From: Marinospirillum sp035271045 | Lineage (GTDB): Bacteria > Pseudomonadota > Gammaproteobacteria > Pseudomonadales > Halomonadaceae | Length of the DNA stretch: 64,000 nt | NCBI RefSeq assembly: GCF_035271045.1 | Contig: NZ_DATESC010000018.1 | Coordinates: 1 to 64,000, forward strand | Direction of reading: 5' to 3' | Part shown: positions 48,094-56,867 of the stretch, in pieces | Position numbering within the stretch: position 1 is the first letter of the stretch | Layout of the letters: each line of letters opens with the position of its first letter | Program-made: the position numbers and the translations under genes | Notes under the pieces: model-generated | Told to the model about the DNA's origin: nothing | Seen by the model: the letters and a program-made list of their open reading frames with translations, nothing else | Databases searched by the model: none

Positions 48094-48261
48094 TTAAAAA
48101 GTAGCACAATGCCCACCTGAAGGCGCTTGCCCAGAACCTATGGCAATAATTGGCGTTTCTAAGCGCAGGTTAACGGGCTGAGCCGTTTGCCAATCCCAAA
48201 CAAAGAAACCACCTAATAAAGCCCAAAATACTACCATACGTACACTCGTTAATTTATTCAT
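48094..48261 (-). CDS. Small membrane protein, third gene of the rhodanese-yeeE operon
   Basis: A 55-residue reading frame starts ATG at 48261, 29 bases after the yeeE-type gene, and ends TAA at 48094, 37 bases before the operon terminator. The N-terminus is MNKLTSVRMVVFWALLGGFF: positive start plus one hydrophobic segment (about residues 8-22), either a signal anchor or an uncleaved leader. The exposed part is short and ends IGSGQAPSGGHCATF, with one cysteine four residues from the end. The ribosome site is weak. I recognise no family. Its enclosed position between yeeE and the terminator argues for a real gene; a single exposed Cys next to sulfur-handling proteins suggests a persulfide or partner role, which is speculative. 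Confidence 0.6.
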   Translation of the reverse strand: MNKLTSVRMVVFWALLGGFFVWDWQTAQPVNLRLETPIIAIGSGQAPSGGHCATF

Positions 48262-48290
48262 TTTTAGCAATCCATCTTAATAATTCAGTA

Positions 48291-49382
48291 TTAATAATTA
48301 AAATAACGGCGAATACGCACACCAATTAAAGAGCCTGCAAAGGCCATAACCACCCAAATCCAGCCATGCAAGCTGCCGGTAGAAATACCACTGACCATAG
48401 CACCCACGTTACAGCCAAATGCTAAGCGTGAGCTGTAGCCTAATAAAAAGCCTGCAATAATACCCACCACCCATTGTTGGGTGTTTAACTTGTCGGCTTT
48501 ACCACTTTTATTGCGTGAGAAAATCCATAAAGCACCGGCTAAAATACCAATGTTGGTGATAGACGTTAGGTCTAAAAATACTGATTGCTGAAGCGCGGTA
48601 GCGTTAACCGGCTGGCTCCAAAAAGGATTGGTGGCTGGGTCAAATAAATTACCAGCATAGGCAATTTTTGCAGCCCACAAACCAAACCCATAAACCACAC
48701 CCCAAGGCTGTCCAGCAATAACAAAGTTGAGTACGGCTAATAATGCAAGCAGCACCGCGCCAATAATTAAAGTTTTATTAAATAAAATGCGTGAACCACC
48801 ACTGGTTTTTGACCAAAACCAAGCCGCCAAACCGATTAGCATTAAACCTAAATAAGTAAGCCCCATCGCGCCGGTTAAGCCCACTTCATTAACTAAGCCG
48901 ACGGGTTTAATACTACCCAGTTCTAGCCACCAACCTAGGTGAACTGAACCTAAAAAGCTGCCTAATGCAAAGACTGGCAAAATAGCCATATTTAAAGGAA
49001 TGCCTAAACCGGCTTTATATAAAGTGCCCGAACCACAACCATCAGCTATCTGCATGGCGGCACCAAACACCAAAGCGCCAATAAGCAGGCTAATACTGGG
49101 TGGGCCTAATGCCGCGCTGAGTTCGGTTGGGAAAAAAGCCAGTAGCGGTAAAGAAATACCGGCGGCAATAGCCAAGAGTAATAGCTGGGCAAACACACCA
49201 CTGGCATCACGTTTTTCAATAAGATTACGCCAGCCGGTAGTAAAGCCAAAACGCGCACCTGCCAAAACTGCACCTAAACCAATACCCACAATAAACAATA
49301 AACTTTGGCGAATAGAAACAAACCAAAATAAAAAGGCTGTAAAAACAACAAATACAAGCGTTAAAGCAAGACGGTTATTCAT
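48291..49382 (-). CDS. YeeE/YedE family sulfur-compound transporter
   Basis: The 363-residue membrane protein has about 9-11 helices and the two cysteine motifs of the YeeE/YedE (TsuA-like) family: IADGCGSGTLYKAG (about residue 115) and LAFGCNVGAMVSGIS (about 330). In characterised members, cysteines pass thiosulfate or other sulfane sulfur through the membrane by transient contacts. It starts 1 base after the rhodanese stop, so both are translated together. A periplasmic rhodanese delivering sulfane sulfur to a YeeE-type channel is a natural pairing. Two half-size copies are common in the family; this is the fused full-length form. Confidence 0.92.
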   Translation of the reverse strand: MNNRLALTLVFVVFTAFLFWFVSIRQSLLFIVGIGLGAVLAGARFGFTTGWRNLIEKRDASGVFAQLLLLAIAAGISLPLLAFFPTELSAALGPPSISLLIGALVFGAAMQIADGCGSGTLYKAGLGIPLNMAILPVFALGSFLGSVHLGWWLELGSIKPVGLVNEVGLTGAMGLTYLGLMLIGLAAWFWSKTSGGSRILFNKTLIIGAVLLALLAVLNFVIAGQPWGVVYGFGLWAAKIAYAGNLFDPATNPFWSQPVNATALQQSVFLDLTSITNIGILAGALWIFSRNKSGKADKLNTQQWVVGIIAGFLLGYSSRLAFGCNVGAMVSGISTGSLHGWIWVVMAFAGSLIGVRIRRYFNY

Positions 49383-49383
49383 A

Positions 49384-50337
49384 TTATTCGCTCACCAGTT
49401 TAGAGAAATTAGCTTGAATTTGTTCCCAACGGTTAGGGGTGTTTTCCATAGGTAAGCCTACACTTGATTGCGTCCACTCTGCTAAAGAAGCAGGGTAAAG
49501 GCGTACATTCGGTAAGCCAGCCACTTCAGATAAAACAAACCAGTTGGTTGCTGCCCAATGGCCGGTATTGCAAAAAGAAACGGTTTCTTCTGCTTGGTCT
49601 AAACCCTGTTCACGCACTAGCTGTAAAACTTCATAGGTCGATCGAATGCGTGTGTCGTAGTTGTTAAACCACTGTTGAAAAGGTGTGCTTTCAGCCGTTG
49701 CAATAGTGCCACCTGTTGATGCCGTTGGTGCTTTTACCTTGCCTTCAAAAAAAGCAGGTGGGCGAGCATCTAACAACTGATAATTAGTATCTTGCTGGGT
49801 GATTTTTGCTAATAGTTCGTTTTTATCTATGGCTAACCTAGCGTTGATTTGCACCGTATAGTTACTGGCTAATGGCTGGTTAACGCCCACTTCAATAGGT
49901 TGCAGTGCTTGCTGCCACTGCTTAAAACCACCATTTAAAAGGGTTAAATCGGTTAAGCCTAAGTATTTTAGTGTCCAGTACACTCTAGCTGTTGCACCAA
50001 AGTCGGTTTCATTCGCGCCACTAGAATAAACCACGATTGGCTGCTGATCGGTTAAACCTAGCTGGCGCGTGAGCTGTTGAAAATAAGCCACATCCGCTAA
50101 CTGCCCTGGGTTATTGGCTGGTCCACGCCATTGGCCGTAAGGTGCAGAAACCGCACCAGCAATATGACCTGCTGCATAATCAGCCGGGCTACGAATATCA
50201 ATAATATGCAGGGCTGTATTTGTTTCTAGCGCAGCACTTAATTGCTGAGCCTCTAATAAAGGCTGATAAGTTGCAGCTTGAACACTGCTGACAAACAGGC
50301 AAAGTAAGAACACCAAAAGGGTGTAGATAGATTTCAT
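49384..50337 (-). CDS. Periplasmic tandem rhodanese (sulfurtransferase)
   Basis: The 317-residue protein has a Sec signal peptide (KSIYTLLVFLLCLFVSSVQA, cleavage about residue 21) and two rhodanese domains. In the first (about 30-150) the active-site position reads VVYSSGANE, with Ser where the persulfide-forming Cys should be, so this domain is structural. The second (about 170-300) has FCNTGHWAATNW with the catalytic Cys. It would transfer sulfane sulfur, for example from thiosulfate, in the periplasm. It leads an operon with the YeeE-type transporter and a 55-residue protein. A perfect palindrome lies 14-32 bases before the start codon. Confidence 0.9.
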   Translation of the reverse strand: MKSIYTLLVFLLCLFVSSVQAATYQPLLEAQQLSAALETNTALHIIDIRSPADYAAGHIAGAVSAPYGQWRGPANNPGQLADVAYFQQLTRQLGLTDQQPIVVYSSGANETDFGATARVYWTLKYLGLTDLTLLNGGFKQWQQALQPIEVGVNQPLASNYTVQINARLAIDKNELLAKITQQDTNYQLLDARPPAFFEGKVKAPTASTGGTIATAESTPFQQWFNNYDTRIRSTYEVLQLVREQGLDQAEETVSFCNTGHWAATNWFVLSEVAGLPNVRLYPASLAEWTQSSVGLPMENTPNRWEQIQANFSKLVSE

Positions 50338-50350
50338 AACAGTAACTCCA

Positions 50351-50369
50351 AAAATAATGGCATTATTTT
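50351..50369. promoter_or_regulatory. Perfect palindrome before the rhodanese operon
   Basis: AAAATAATG-G-CATTATTTT is a 19-base palindrome with nine-base arms around a single central base, ending 14 bases upstream of the rhodanese start and overlapping the expected promoter. This is the size of a dimeric repressor site. It could also be a short AU-rich leader hairpin. The regulator is unknown and no regulator gene is adjacent. Confidence 0.5.
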
Positions 50370-50540
50370 GTCATACTCTGAATTAAGGCTAAAAGAATAA
50401 ATTGCTCTATGGTTATAAGATTGTTTTTTTTGATAACTGAAACCTGCTGGTTTGGCTTCTAGCGGCTATTGATTGTTTATCAACTCAATATCAGCGAAAA
50501 TAGCGCCCAAACCTATCACCCTCACGGGAAAAAATTGTTA

Positions 50541-52127
50541 ATGACAGACCAAAATCTTCTTAAAGAAATCGAGAGTCGAAGGACTTTTGCTATCATCAGT
50601 CACCCTGATGCAGGTAAAACCACCATTACGGAAAAGCTCATATTGCTGGGCAAATTGATTCAAACAGCGGGTATTGTAAAAGGTAAAAAAGCCGATAAAC
50701 ACGCTACGTCTGATTGGATGACTATGGAGCAAGAGCGAGGTATTTCGATTACTTCGTCGGTGATGCAGTTCCCTTTTAATGGCCGTACCGTCAATTTACT
50801 AGACACCCCTGGTCACGAAGACTTCTCTGAAGATACTTACCGTACCCTAACGGCTGTTGATTCAGCATTAATGGTGGTTGACGGCGCTAAGGGTGTAGAA
50901 GACCGTACCATTAAACTTATGGAAGTTTGCCGTTTACGCACCACACCTATTTTTTCTTTTGTTAACAAGCTTGATAGGGATATTCGTGACCCTATTGAGT
51001 TGTTGGATGAAATTGAGGAAGTGTTGAAAATTAAAGCCGCACCTATTTATTGGCCAATTGGTTCAGGGCAATGGCTTAAAGGCATTTATAACCTTTATAC
51101 GGATGAGATTTTGGTTTTTGCTGCTGGGTATGGCCATACGCTGCACGATTTTGAAATGATTAAAGGTTTAAATTCACCGGCAGCACGTGCATTTTTAGGT
51201 GATGAATATGATGCCACAGTAGAAGAGTTAGAGCTGGTTAGAGGCGCAACGCATCAGTGGGACGAAGACGCTTACTTAGCCGGAAAACTTACGCCGGTTT
51301 ATTTTGGTACAGCACTGGCTAACTTTGGTGTGCAGCAAATGCTGGCTGATTTTGTGAAGTGGGCACCTGCACCGTGTGCTAGAGCCACTGAAACCCGTGA
51401 AGTCGCTGTGACTGAAGATAAATTCACTGGTTTTGTATTTAAAATTCAAGCCAATATGGACCCTAAACACCGTGACCGTATTGCTTTTATGCGTATTTGT
51501 TCCGGTAAATATACCCGTGGTTTAAAAATGCGTCATTGTCGAACAGGTAAAGACGTTCGCATTGCTGATGCGGTCAACTTTATGGCGGGTGACCGAGAAC
51601 TACTAGAAGAAGCCTGGTCGGGCGATATTATTGGTTTACACAATCACGGTACTATTCAAATAGGTGATACGTTTAGTGAAGGCGAAAACTTAAAGTTTGT
51701 GGGTATTCCTCATTTTGCGCCTGAACTTTTTCAGCGTGTGCGCCCTAAAGATCCTTTAAAAATGAAGCAGCTACAAAAAGGCTTGCAGCAATTATCAGAA
51801 GAAGGTGCTGTGCAGCTATTTATGCCGTTTAAAAATAATGACTTAATCTTAGGAGCTGTTGGTCAGCTACAGTTTGAAGTGGTTATGTACCGTTTACAGG
51901 ATGAGTACAAGGTGGATTGTTTATACGAGCCAGCGAGTGTTCAAACGGCACGTTGGGTAGAAAGTAAGAATGCAAAAAAATTAGCAGAGTTTCGTCTTAA
52001 AGCAGAAGATAATCTGAGTGTGGATGGTGCGGGTTTATTGACTTACCTAGCACCCACTCGGGTTAATTTACAGTTGACGCAAGAGCGCTACCCAGATATT
52101 GAATTCCATTCAACCCGGGAGCACTAA
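50541..52127 (+). CDS. prfC: Peptide chain release factor 3
   Basis: The GTPase removes RF1/RF2 from the ribosome after termination. I start at ATG 50541 (528 residues, MTDQNLLKEIESRRTFAIISHPDAGKTT), close to the 529 residues of E. coli RF3; an in-frame upstream start would add 24 unsupported residues. Motifs seen are G1 SHPDAGKTT, the switch ERGISITSSV, G3 DTPGHEDFSEDTY and G4 NKLDRD, then the RF3 domains II and III with FVFKIQANMDPKHRDRIAFMR. It is monocistronic, between the rhodanese operon and a convergent XRE gene. Confidence 0.95.
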   Translation: MTDQNLLKEIESRRTFAIISHPDAGKTTITEKLILLGKLIQTAGIVKGKKADKHATSDWMTMEQERGISITSSVMQFPFNGRTVNLLDTPGHEDFSEDTYRTLTAVDSALMVVDGAKGVEDRTIKLMEVCRLRTTPIFSFVNKLDRDIRDPIELLDEIEEVLKIKAAPIYWPIGSGQWLKGIYNLYTDEILVFAAGYGHTLHDFEMIKGLNSPAARAFLGDEYDATVEELELVRGATHQWDEDAYLAGKLTPVYFGTALANFGVQQMLADFVKWAPAPCARATETREVAVTEDKFTGFVFKIQANMDPKHRDRIAFMRICSGKYTRGLKMRHCRTGKDVRIADAVNFMAGDRELLEEAWSGDIIGLHNHGTIQIGDTFSEGENLKFVGIPHFAPELFQRVRPKDPLKMKQLQKGLQQLSEEGAVQLFMPFKNNDLILGAVGQLQFEVVMYRLQDEYKVDCLYEPASVQTARWVESKNAKKLAEFRLKAEDNLSVDGAGLLTYLAPTRVNLQLTQERYPDIEFHSTREH

Positions 52128-52162
52128 TAAGCCATTAGTCAATTGATAGACTGTACGAATGC

Positions 52163-52837
52163 TTAGATAGCACTAGCAGCTTGTATCCAAACGGGTTGCT
52201 GCTGCTGGCTATAAACTTGATGCTCTTGAATGGGAATAATTAGTTCGTGTTGCTTATTATCTACTTCTAAAATCGCGCGTCCTAAGCTTTCGTTTGGGAC
52301 GTTATCTAGCAAGCAACAAGAAACACGGTAAGCCAATTCGCCGCTGTCTAATCGAAAAGGTACCCATAAACTTTCCATCCAGCGATAACCTGAGTTAATG
52401 GTGGGGGTTGGCATGGTAATACGCGCCCAGTTAATACCTTCTTTAAAAGCGCCTGATTCTTTTAACCACAAATAAAGCCTTTGCCAACTTTTGTCTAATA
52501 GTGGTGTGTAGCCATTGCCCACAAGCTCGGTCCGAGAGCGGCAGCCATTCACGGCAATGGTTATTTCAGAAGCGGCTAAAACGCAAAGATTGGCATCCAG
52601 TAATAATGAAAAATGCAGATCACGGTTGACACTTTCTAACAGTGGTTGGTCCATCTCCATCAGTGGCGAACCTAAAATAACCTCAAGTTGTTGACGGTAG
52701 CGAGCCGAAGGGTTGATGTGACCGCGTTCCCAGCGTGATACCGCACCTTGATCGATACCAAGGTTTTCTGCTAATTGCTGCTGAGTTAAGTGACGTAAAC
52801 GCCTTAAACTTTTAATGCGATCGCCTAATTTTTTCAT
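52163..52837 (-). CDS. XRE-family regulator with a PAS-like C-terminal domain
   Basis: The 224-residue protein has a Cro/CI-type helix-turn-helix at residues about 5-60 (IKSLRRLRHLTQQQLAENLGIDQGAVSRWERG). A C-terminal region of about 150 residues contains LLLDANLCVLAASE and YRWMESLWVPFRLDSGELAYRVSC, which looks like a single PAS-type sensory fold. The call rests on fold appearance only. Cysteines occur in the C-terminal part (CRSRTE, CCLLDN). Its neighbours are prfC (convergent) and, 181 bases upstream on the same strand, the asparaginase gene, so it could regulate aspartate/asparagine use; this is not shown by any site I recognise. Confidence 0.75.
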   Translation of the reverse strand: MKKLGDRIKSLRRLRHLTQQQLAENLGIDQGAVSRWERGHINPSARYRQQLEVILGSPLMEMDQPLLESVNRDLHFSLLLDANLCVLAASEITIAVNGCRSRTELVGNGYTPLLDKSWQRLYLWLKESGAFKEGINWARITMPTPTINSGYRWMESLWVPFRLDSGELAYRVSCCLLDNVPNESLGRAILEVDNKQHELIIPIQEHQVYSQQQQPVWIQAASAI

Positions 52838-53018
52838 CTATTTTCTCCGCTGCTTATTAAGTTTGTTCTTTTGCGCTTGCTTTTTTTATTCGCTAACCAG
52901 CATTGTAAGCGCCTTAAAATAACAGGCTATGCCTTAAATGTGGTATCTTCAGCAAAACTTGAACTAGGTCACGGATCTGGCAGGCTTTTGTACTTTTGTG
53001 TGACTTGAATCAACAAGA

Positions 53019-54026
53019 TTAATTTTCTAACCAGAAAAAAACAATGTCTTTAGCCGAGATTTTGTTCAGTTTTTTTAAGGCTAATAAGCAGACTAGGCGT
53101 ACTTCAGCATATTCAGGTGTCATTTTACCTAAAGTTAAGATGCCTGCTTCTTCTAGTGCCGCAGAAGCAGCATAGTTTTGATTAACGCCACCTTGCCAAC
53201 ATTGGCTGATTAAACCTAAGGGTAAGTTTTGTTCTTGGCCTAGTTCGGCTAGGCGTTTAAAAGTTAAAGGTAAGGGCGGTGCATTGCCGCTGCCTAAACC
53301 TTCTAAAATTAAACCGTCTAAACCTTCTAGCTGCCGACTAAGCCAAGCATCATTTAGGCTAGGAATTAACGGTAAACGTAAAATGTTAGGTTTAAAGTCA
53401 ATGGCTAGCTGGCGCAATTCAGTAAGGCTTAATTGCCCATCAGCAGGCCAGAATTGGTGATTAATTGCCATTGGTTGGCTGGTTGCGATAAACGCATTAA
53501 ACGCTTGAGTGTGAAATTTGCGTGTGGCTTGTGCCGGTAATAATTCACCATTAAAAGCAATAAAGCAGCCAGTTTTAAGCTGAATAATGGATGCTAATGC
53601 AAATTTGATATTACTTAAAGCATCGCTGTTGGGTTCACCTAAAGGCAGTTGCGAAGCTGTAAGTATTAGTGGGCGTGAAAAGCTATTTAATAAGCCATTA
53701 TTTAATAAACAATGCAGTGCTGCGGCTGTCCAAGCAAGCGTATCGGTGCCTTGTAATAAAACAAAAGCATCGTAGTTATTTTCTTCTTCTAATAATTGTG
53801 CTGCTAAACTAAACCAGTGGCTGGCATTCATGGCAGACGAATCTAACAGGGGGTTAAGCTCACAAAAACTGAGCTCACAGTTAAGTGCTTTAAGCCAAGA
53901 TTTACTCAGTAAAGGCAGTAAACGTGAACCAAAGTTACTGCCAGGTTCAAGTCCTTTTTCGCCTGGAAGCATGCCGATGGTACCACCAGCATAAATGATT
54001 CTAACTTTATTTTTTACCGCAGACAC
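53019..54026 (-). CDS. ansA: L-asparaginase, cytoplasmic type I
   Basis: The enzyme hydrolyses asparagine to aspartate and ammonia. The two catalytic threonine regions are present: IIYAGGTIGMLPGEKG near the N-terminus and LLQGTDTLAWTAAAL at about residue 95. There is no signal peptide, so it is the cytoplasmic type. I prefer GTG 54026 (335 residues); the longest frame would extend 51 bases further into the aminotransferase gene with residues not typical of the family. The gene overlaps the end of the aspartate aminotransferase gene by about 20 bases on the same strand, so the aspartate made would be next to its transaminase. Confidence 0.88.
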   Translation of the reverse strand: MSAVKNKVRIIYAGGTIGMLPGEKGLEPGSNFGSRLLPLLSKSWLKALNCELSFCELNPLLDSSAMNASHWFSLAAQLLEEENNYDAFVLLQGTDTLAWTAAALHCLLNNGLLNSFSRPLILTASQLPLGEPNSDALSNIKFALASIIQLKTGCFIAFNGELLPAQATRKFHTQAFNAFIATSQPMAINHQFWPADGQLSLTELRQLAIDFKPNILRLPLIPSLNDAWLSRQLEGLDGLILEGLGSGNAPPLPLTFKRLAELGQEQNLPLGLISQCWQGGVNQNYAASAALEEAGILTLGKMTPEYAEVRLVCLLALKKLNKISAKDIVFFWLEN

Positions 54027-55206
54027 TGGCAATGGCTTGGCACAAGTAGGGAAGGTTTTGTTCGTTATAACCGGCAATATTCATGCGGCCTGTTTTAACC
54101 ATATAAATACCAAAGTCTTTTTGTAAAAGTGCTACTTCATTGGGTTTTAAGCCAGAGTAAGAAAACATACCACGTTGTTCAGCAACACAAGCAAACTTCT
54201 CTGCCAAGCCGTAGGGTGCTAAAGCAGTGACAAACTGTTGACGTAAGGTATTGATACGATTACGCATTTCATCGACTTCGCAGCGCCATAAACGGTTTAA
54301 ATCGGCACTGCCCAGCACGGTTGCAACTATTGCACTGCCGTGGGCGGGTGGATTGGAGTAGTTAGCGCGTGCCACATTCGCCATTTGGCTACGTAGTTTT
54401 TCCATATCGGCCGCATTTTTAGCAACACCAATAAAAGCGCCGATACGTTCACGGTATAAGCCAAAGTTTTTGGAGCAAGATGCAGTAATCATTACTTCAG
54501 GTAATTGTTCAGCCAGTAAGCGCACCGCAGCAGCGTCTTTATCTAGCCCTTCACCAAAGCCTTGGTAAGCAAAGTCGATTAAGGGTAATAATTCACGTTC
54601 TTGTAAAATAACTAATACGGCTTGCCATTGCTCAAGTGAAAGATCAAAACCTGTGGGGTTGTGGCAGCAAGCGTGCAGTAAAACCACATCACCCTGTGGG
54701 ATTTGTTTTAAATCAGCCAGCATAGCTGGAAAATCTAGGCGGTTAGTTTCGCTGTCTACATAAGCATAATTGTTATGTTTAATGCCTGCTGCATCAAAAA
54801 TAGCGTAGTGGTTAGGCCAAGTAGGGTTAGAAATCCACACGGTTTTTTCGGGTGCATTGCTCTTTAAAAAATCGGCAGCTAAACGTAGTGCACCTGTACC
54901 GCCAGGGGCTTGTGTTAAAGAGGCACGATTTTCAGCTAATACATTAGCGCTTTCACCAAACACTAATGGCAATAGGTATTTGGCAAATAAAGGGTCACCG
55001 TGTGAGCCAATGTATTTTTTAGTAGTTTCACGGGTAAGCAAGAGAGCTTCAGCTTCACGAACTGATTGCAAAATGGGCGTATTGCCTAGTGCATCTCGGT
55101 ACACACCCACGCCTAAGTCAATTTTAGAGGGGTTGGTGTCTTGGTTAAATGCTTCAATTAGACCAAGAATGGAGTCAGGGGGCAAAAGTTCTACTTGTTC
55201 AAACAT
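54007..55206 (-). CDS. Aspartate/aromatic amino acid aminotransferase (AspC/TyrB type)
   Basis: The 399-residue class I PLP aminotransferase begins MFEQVELLPPDSILGLIEAFNQD, the AspC/TyrB start. It has PLP-binding Asn/Pro in HACCHNPTGFDL, the Schiff-base lysine in SCSKNFGLYRERIGA (about residue 246-250) and the substrate-carboxylate Arg region near the C-terminus (VKTGRMNIAGYN). It exchanges amino groups between aspartate or aromatic amino acids and 2-oxoglutarate in the cytoplasm. The sequence alone does not separate AspC from TyrB. It is followed by an overlapping asparaginase gene, which suggests aspartate metabolism. Confidence 0.92.
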   Translation of the reverse strand: MFEQVELLPPDSILGLIEAFNQDTNPSKIDLGVGVYRDALGNTPILQSVREAEALLLTRETTKKYIGSHGDPLFAKYLLPLVFGESANVLAENRASLTQAPGGTGALRLAADFLKSNAPEKTVWISNPTWPNHYAIFDAAGIKHNNYAYVDSETNRLDFPAMLADLKQIPQGDVVLLHACCHNPTGFDLSLEQWQAVLVILQERELLPLIDFAYQGFGEGLDKDAAAVRLLAEQLPEVMITASCSKNFGLYRERIGAFIGVAKNAADMEKLRSQMANVARANYSNPPAHGSAIVATVLGSADLNRLWRCEVDEMRNRINTLRQQFVTALAPYGLAEKFACVAEQRGMFSYSGLKPNEVALLQKDFGIYMVKTGRMNIAGYNEQNLPYLCQAIASVCGKK

Positions 55207-55312
55207 GGAATCACCTTTACAAAGGATGGATAGATTTTGAATCTTAACACTTTAAATTTTAAGCATTCTACCTAAGAATTTGATCCAAATACGCTTGGCA
55301 ATTAAATAATTT

Positions 55313-56251
55313 TTAAGGTGTATTTAAAGCCAGCATTGCTTGGCCTTTACCGCGTGCTTTAGCCAGATACATAGCGTTGTCAGCACTGGCCATAAGTGCT
55401 TCAGGTGTTAATCCTTGGTGTGGCCAAAGTGCAATGCCAATACTTGCACCTACGTGCATTTTTTGCCCTTGCCATTCCACTGGCTCTTCTAATACTTTAC
55501 AAACACGATTAGCAAACGTAGTCACTTGATCGGCATTGCTTATGGTGGGTAATAGCGCAACCAGTTCATCACCACCTAAGCGTGCTACTAGCTCGGCCTT
55601 ACTACCAAAATCAATCAAGGCTTTTTGCAGTCTTTGTGCCGTGATTTGTAGTAAATAATCACCGGCATCATGGCCAAAACGGTCATTAATGAATTTAAAA
55701 CCGTCTAAATCAATAAAAAACAAGGCAAAGGATTGATTGCTTTTCGCCGCAAAAGCACAGGTTTTGTGTAAATTAATGGCGTGTAAAGTACGATTAGCTA
55801 AGCCAGTCAAAGTATCATGGTGGGCTAGGTAACGAATTTTTTCGACGGCAGCGCGTAGGTGTTTTTCTCGTCTGACTCTAGTGGTAACATCAGAAATTTG
55901 CAGTAAGCAAGCCGCTTGCTGCTTATAAACAAGTGGCTGAACTAAAATAGAATGATGTAAAGGTTCTTTATTGCCTTGTTGGAAAATAGGTAATAAAGAA
56001 GGATGCAACTGGTGAGATAAGCGGCGTGATAAATTAAACTGACTGGCCTGCTCAAGCGCATCAATTAATGCACTGTCGATGGATTCATTGAAAACATTAT
56101 CCAGCACCTGGTCCAAAGCTAGGTTTTCAGCTATACCTGTAATGCGTGCTATCCACGGATTCCAAAGTAAAATTTGGCGTTGAGCATTAACTACAATTAA
56201 GCCCGTTTCTAGTCGATCAATTAGGTTTTTGAAATCTTCCTGTTGAGGCAT
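55313..56251 (-). CDS. PAS-GGDEF diguanylate cyclase
   Basis: The 312-residue soluble protein has an N-terminal PAS domain (about 10-115; LIVVNAQRQILLWNPWIARITGI) and a GGDEF domain from about 145. Its active-site motif is GGDEL at 226-230. A Leu in the fifth position is a tolerated variation, and the DLDGFKFINDRFGHDAGD segment is intact, so activity is likely. The inhibitory I-site (RxxD five residues before GG) is absent: the place reads SKAE. It starts 1 base after a CheC-like gene and ends the folD-cheY-cheC transcription unit, implying that its output is tied to that receiver-phosphatase pair. Confidence 0.9.
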   Translation of the reverse strand: MPQQEDFKNLIDRLETGLIVVNAQRQILLWNPWIARITGIAENLALDQVLDNVFNESIDSALIDALEQASQFNLSRRLSHQLHPSLLPIFQQGNKEPLHHSILVQPLVYKQQAACLLQISDVTTRVRREKHLRAAVEKIRYLAHHDTLTGLANRTLHAINLHKTCAFAAKSNQSFALFFIDLDGFKFINDRFGHDAGDYLLQITAQRLQKALIDFGSKAELVARLGGDELVALLPTISNADQVTTFANRVCKVLEEPVEWQGQKMHVGASIGIALWPHQGLTPEALMASADNAMYLAKARGKGQAMLALNTP

Positions 56252-56252
56252 A

Positions 56253-56864
56253 TTAAAGTAACTTTTCTAAGTATTCATTCAACGCATCATAAAGGCCGCT
56301 AGCCGTTTGTAAGTCAATAATAAAAGCTAAATAGCCTTGAAGTTCACGTTGTAGTAAAGAAAAATCAACTTGGACTAGCATAATCATTGAATCTTCTTCG
56401 CACAGTAGTTTTAGTATATTGTGACAATTACCGCTGTAGGCTTCGGGTAAAGCGGTACGAATCTCACGGTGTAAAATATTGGCCAGTGTTGCTAAGCAAG
56501 CGTTCAGTAATATATTACCCAATTCAGCAAGGGTGTCTTGTTCTAATTCAGAAATTTCACTGGCGGTTAGTTCATGGCCGACCACAATGCGTACTAATTC
56601 TAGGCTGCGCTCTTCAGGAAAAATAAGTGCTGCTTTACCGCTAATAAAGCCACTAAACGCTTGAGTAACACCTGCTAAAGCCACAGGAAGAATTTCAGTA
56701 AAGCGCGATTCTGCTGTTTGACTATCAACAAAATCAACTTTGGGTACCGACAACAAAACCTCATCTTGAACCAGTTTAGATAAGGCAGCAGCAGCGCGTC
56801 CAACACCGATATTCATTAACTCGACAATGGTTTCTTGTTGATCTTGATTAAGAATATTGACCAT
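56253..56864 (-). CDS. cheC: CheC-like CheY-P phosphatase
   Basis: The 203-residue protein has the CheC duplicated layout with two active-site helices: ELMNIGVGRAAAALSKL near residue 15 and ELGNILLNACLATLANIL near residue 115. Both carry the E-x-x-N pair used to dephosphorylate CheY-P. VLLSVPKVDFVD is the conserved strand after the first helix. Unlike the single-helix CheX protein encoded at 15.8-16.3 kb, both sites look active. It lies between a stand-alone receiver gene (3-base gap) and a GGDEF gene (1-base gap), so its natural substrate is probably that receiver. Confidence 0.87.
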   Translation of the reverse strand: MVNILNQDQQETIVELMNIGVGRAAAALSKLVQDEVLLSVPKVDFVDSQTAESRFTEILPVALAGVTQAFSGFISGKAALIFPEERSLELVRIVVGHELTASEISELEQDTLAELGNILLNACLATLANILHREIRTALPEAYSGNCHNILKLLCEEDSMIMLVQVDFSLLQRELQGYLAFIIDLQTASGLYDALNEYLEKLL

Positions 56865-56867
56865 TAT

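Noticed and set aside
49000..49455. 151-codon plus-strand frame antisense to the YeeE-type gene
   Set aside because: Antisense shadow of a membrane protein gene with no recognisable domain or start signal.
52128..52162. AGTC-N8-GACT repeat between prfC and the XRE gene as a terminator
   Set aside because: The stem is only four bases and AT-rich with no U run; it is within chance.
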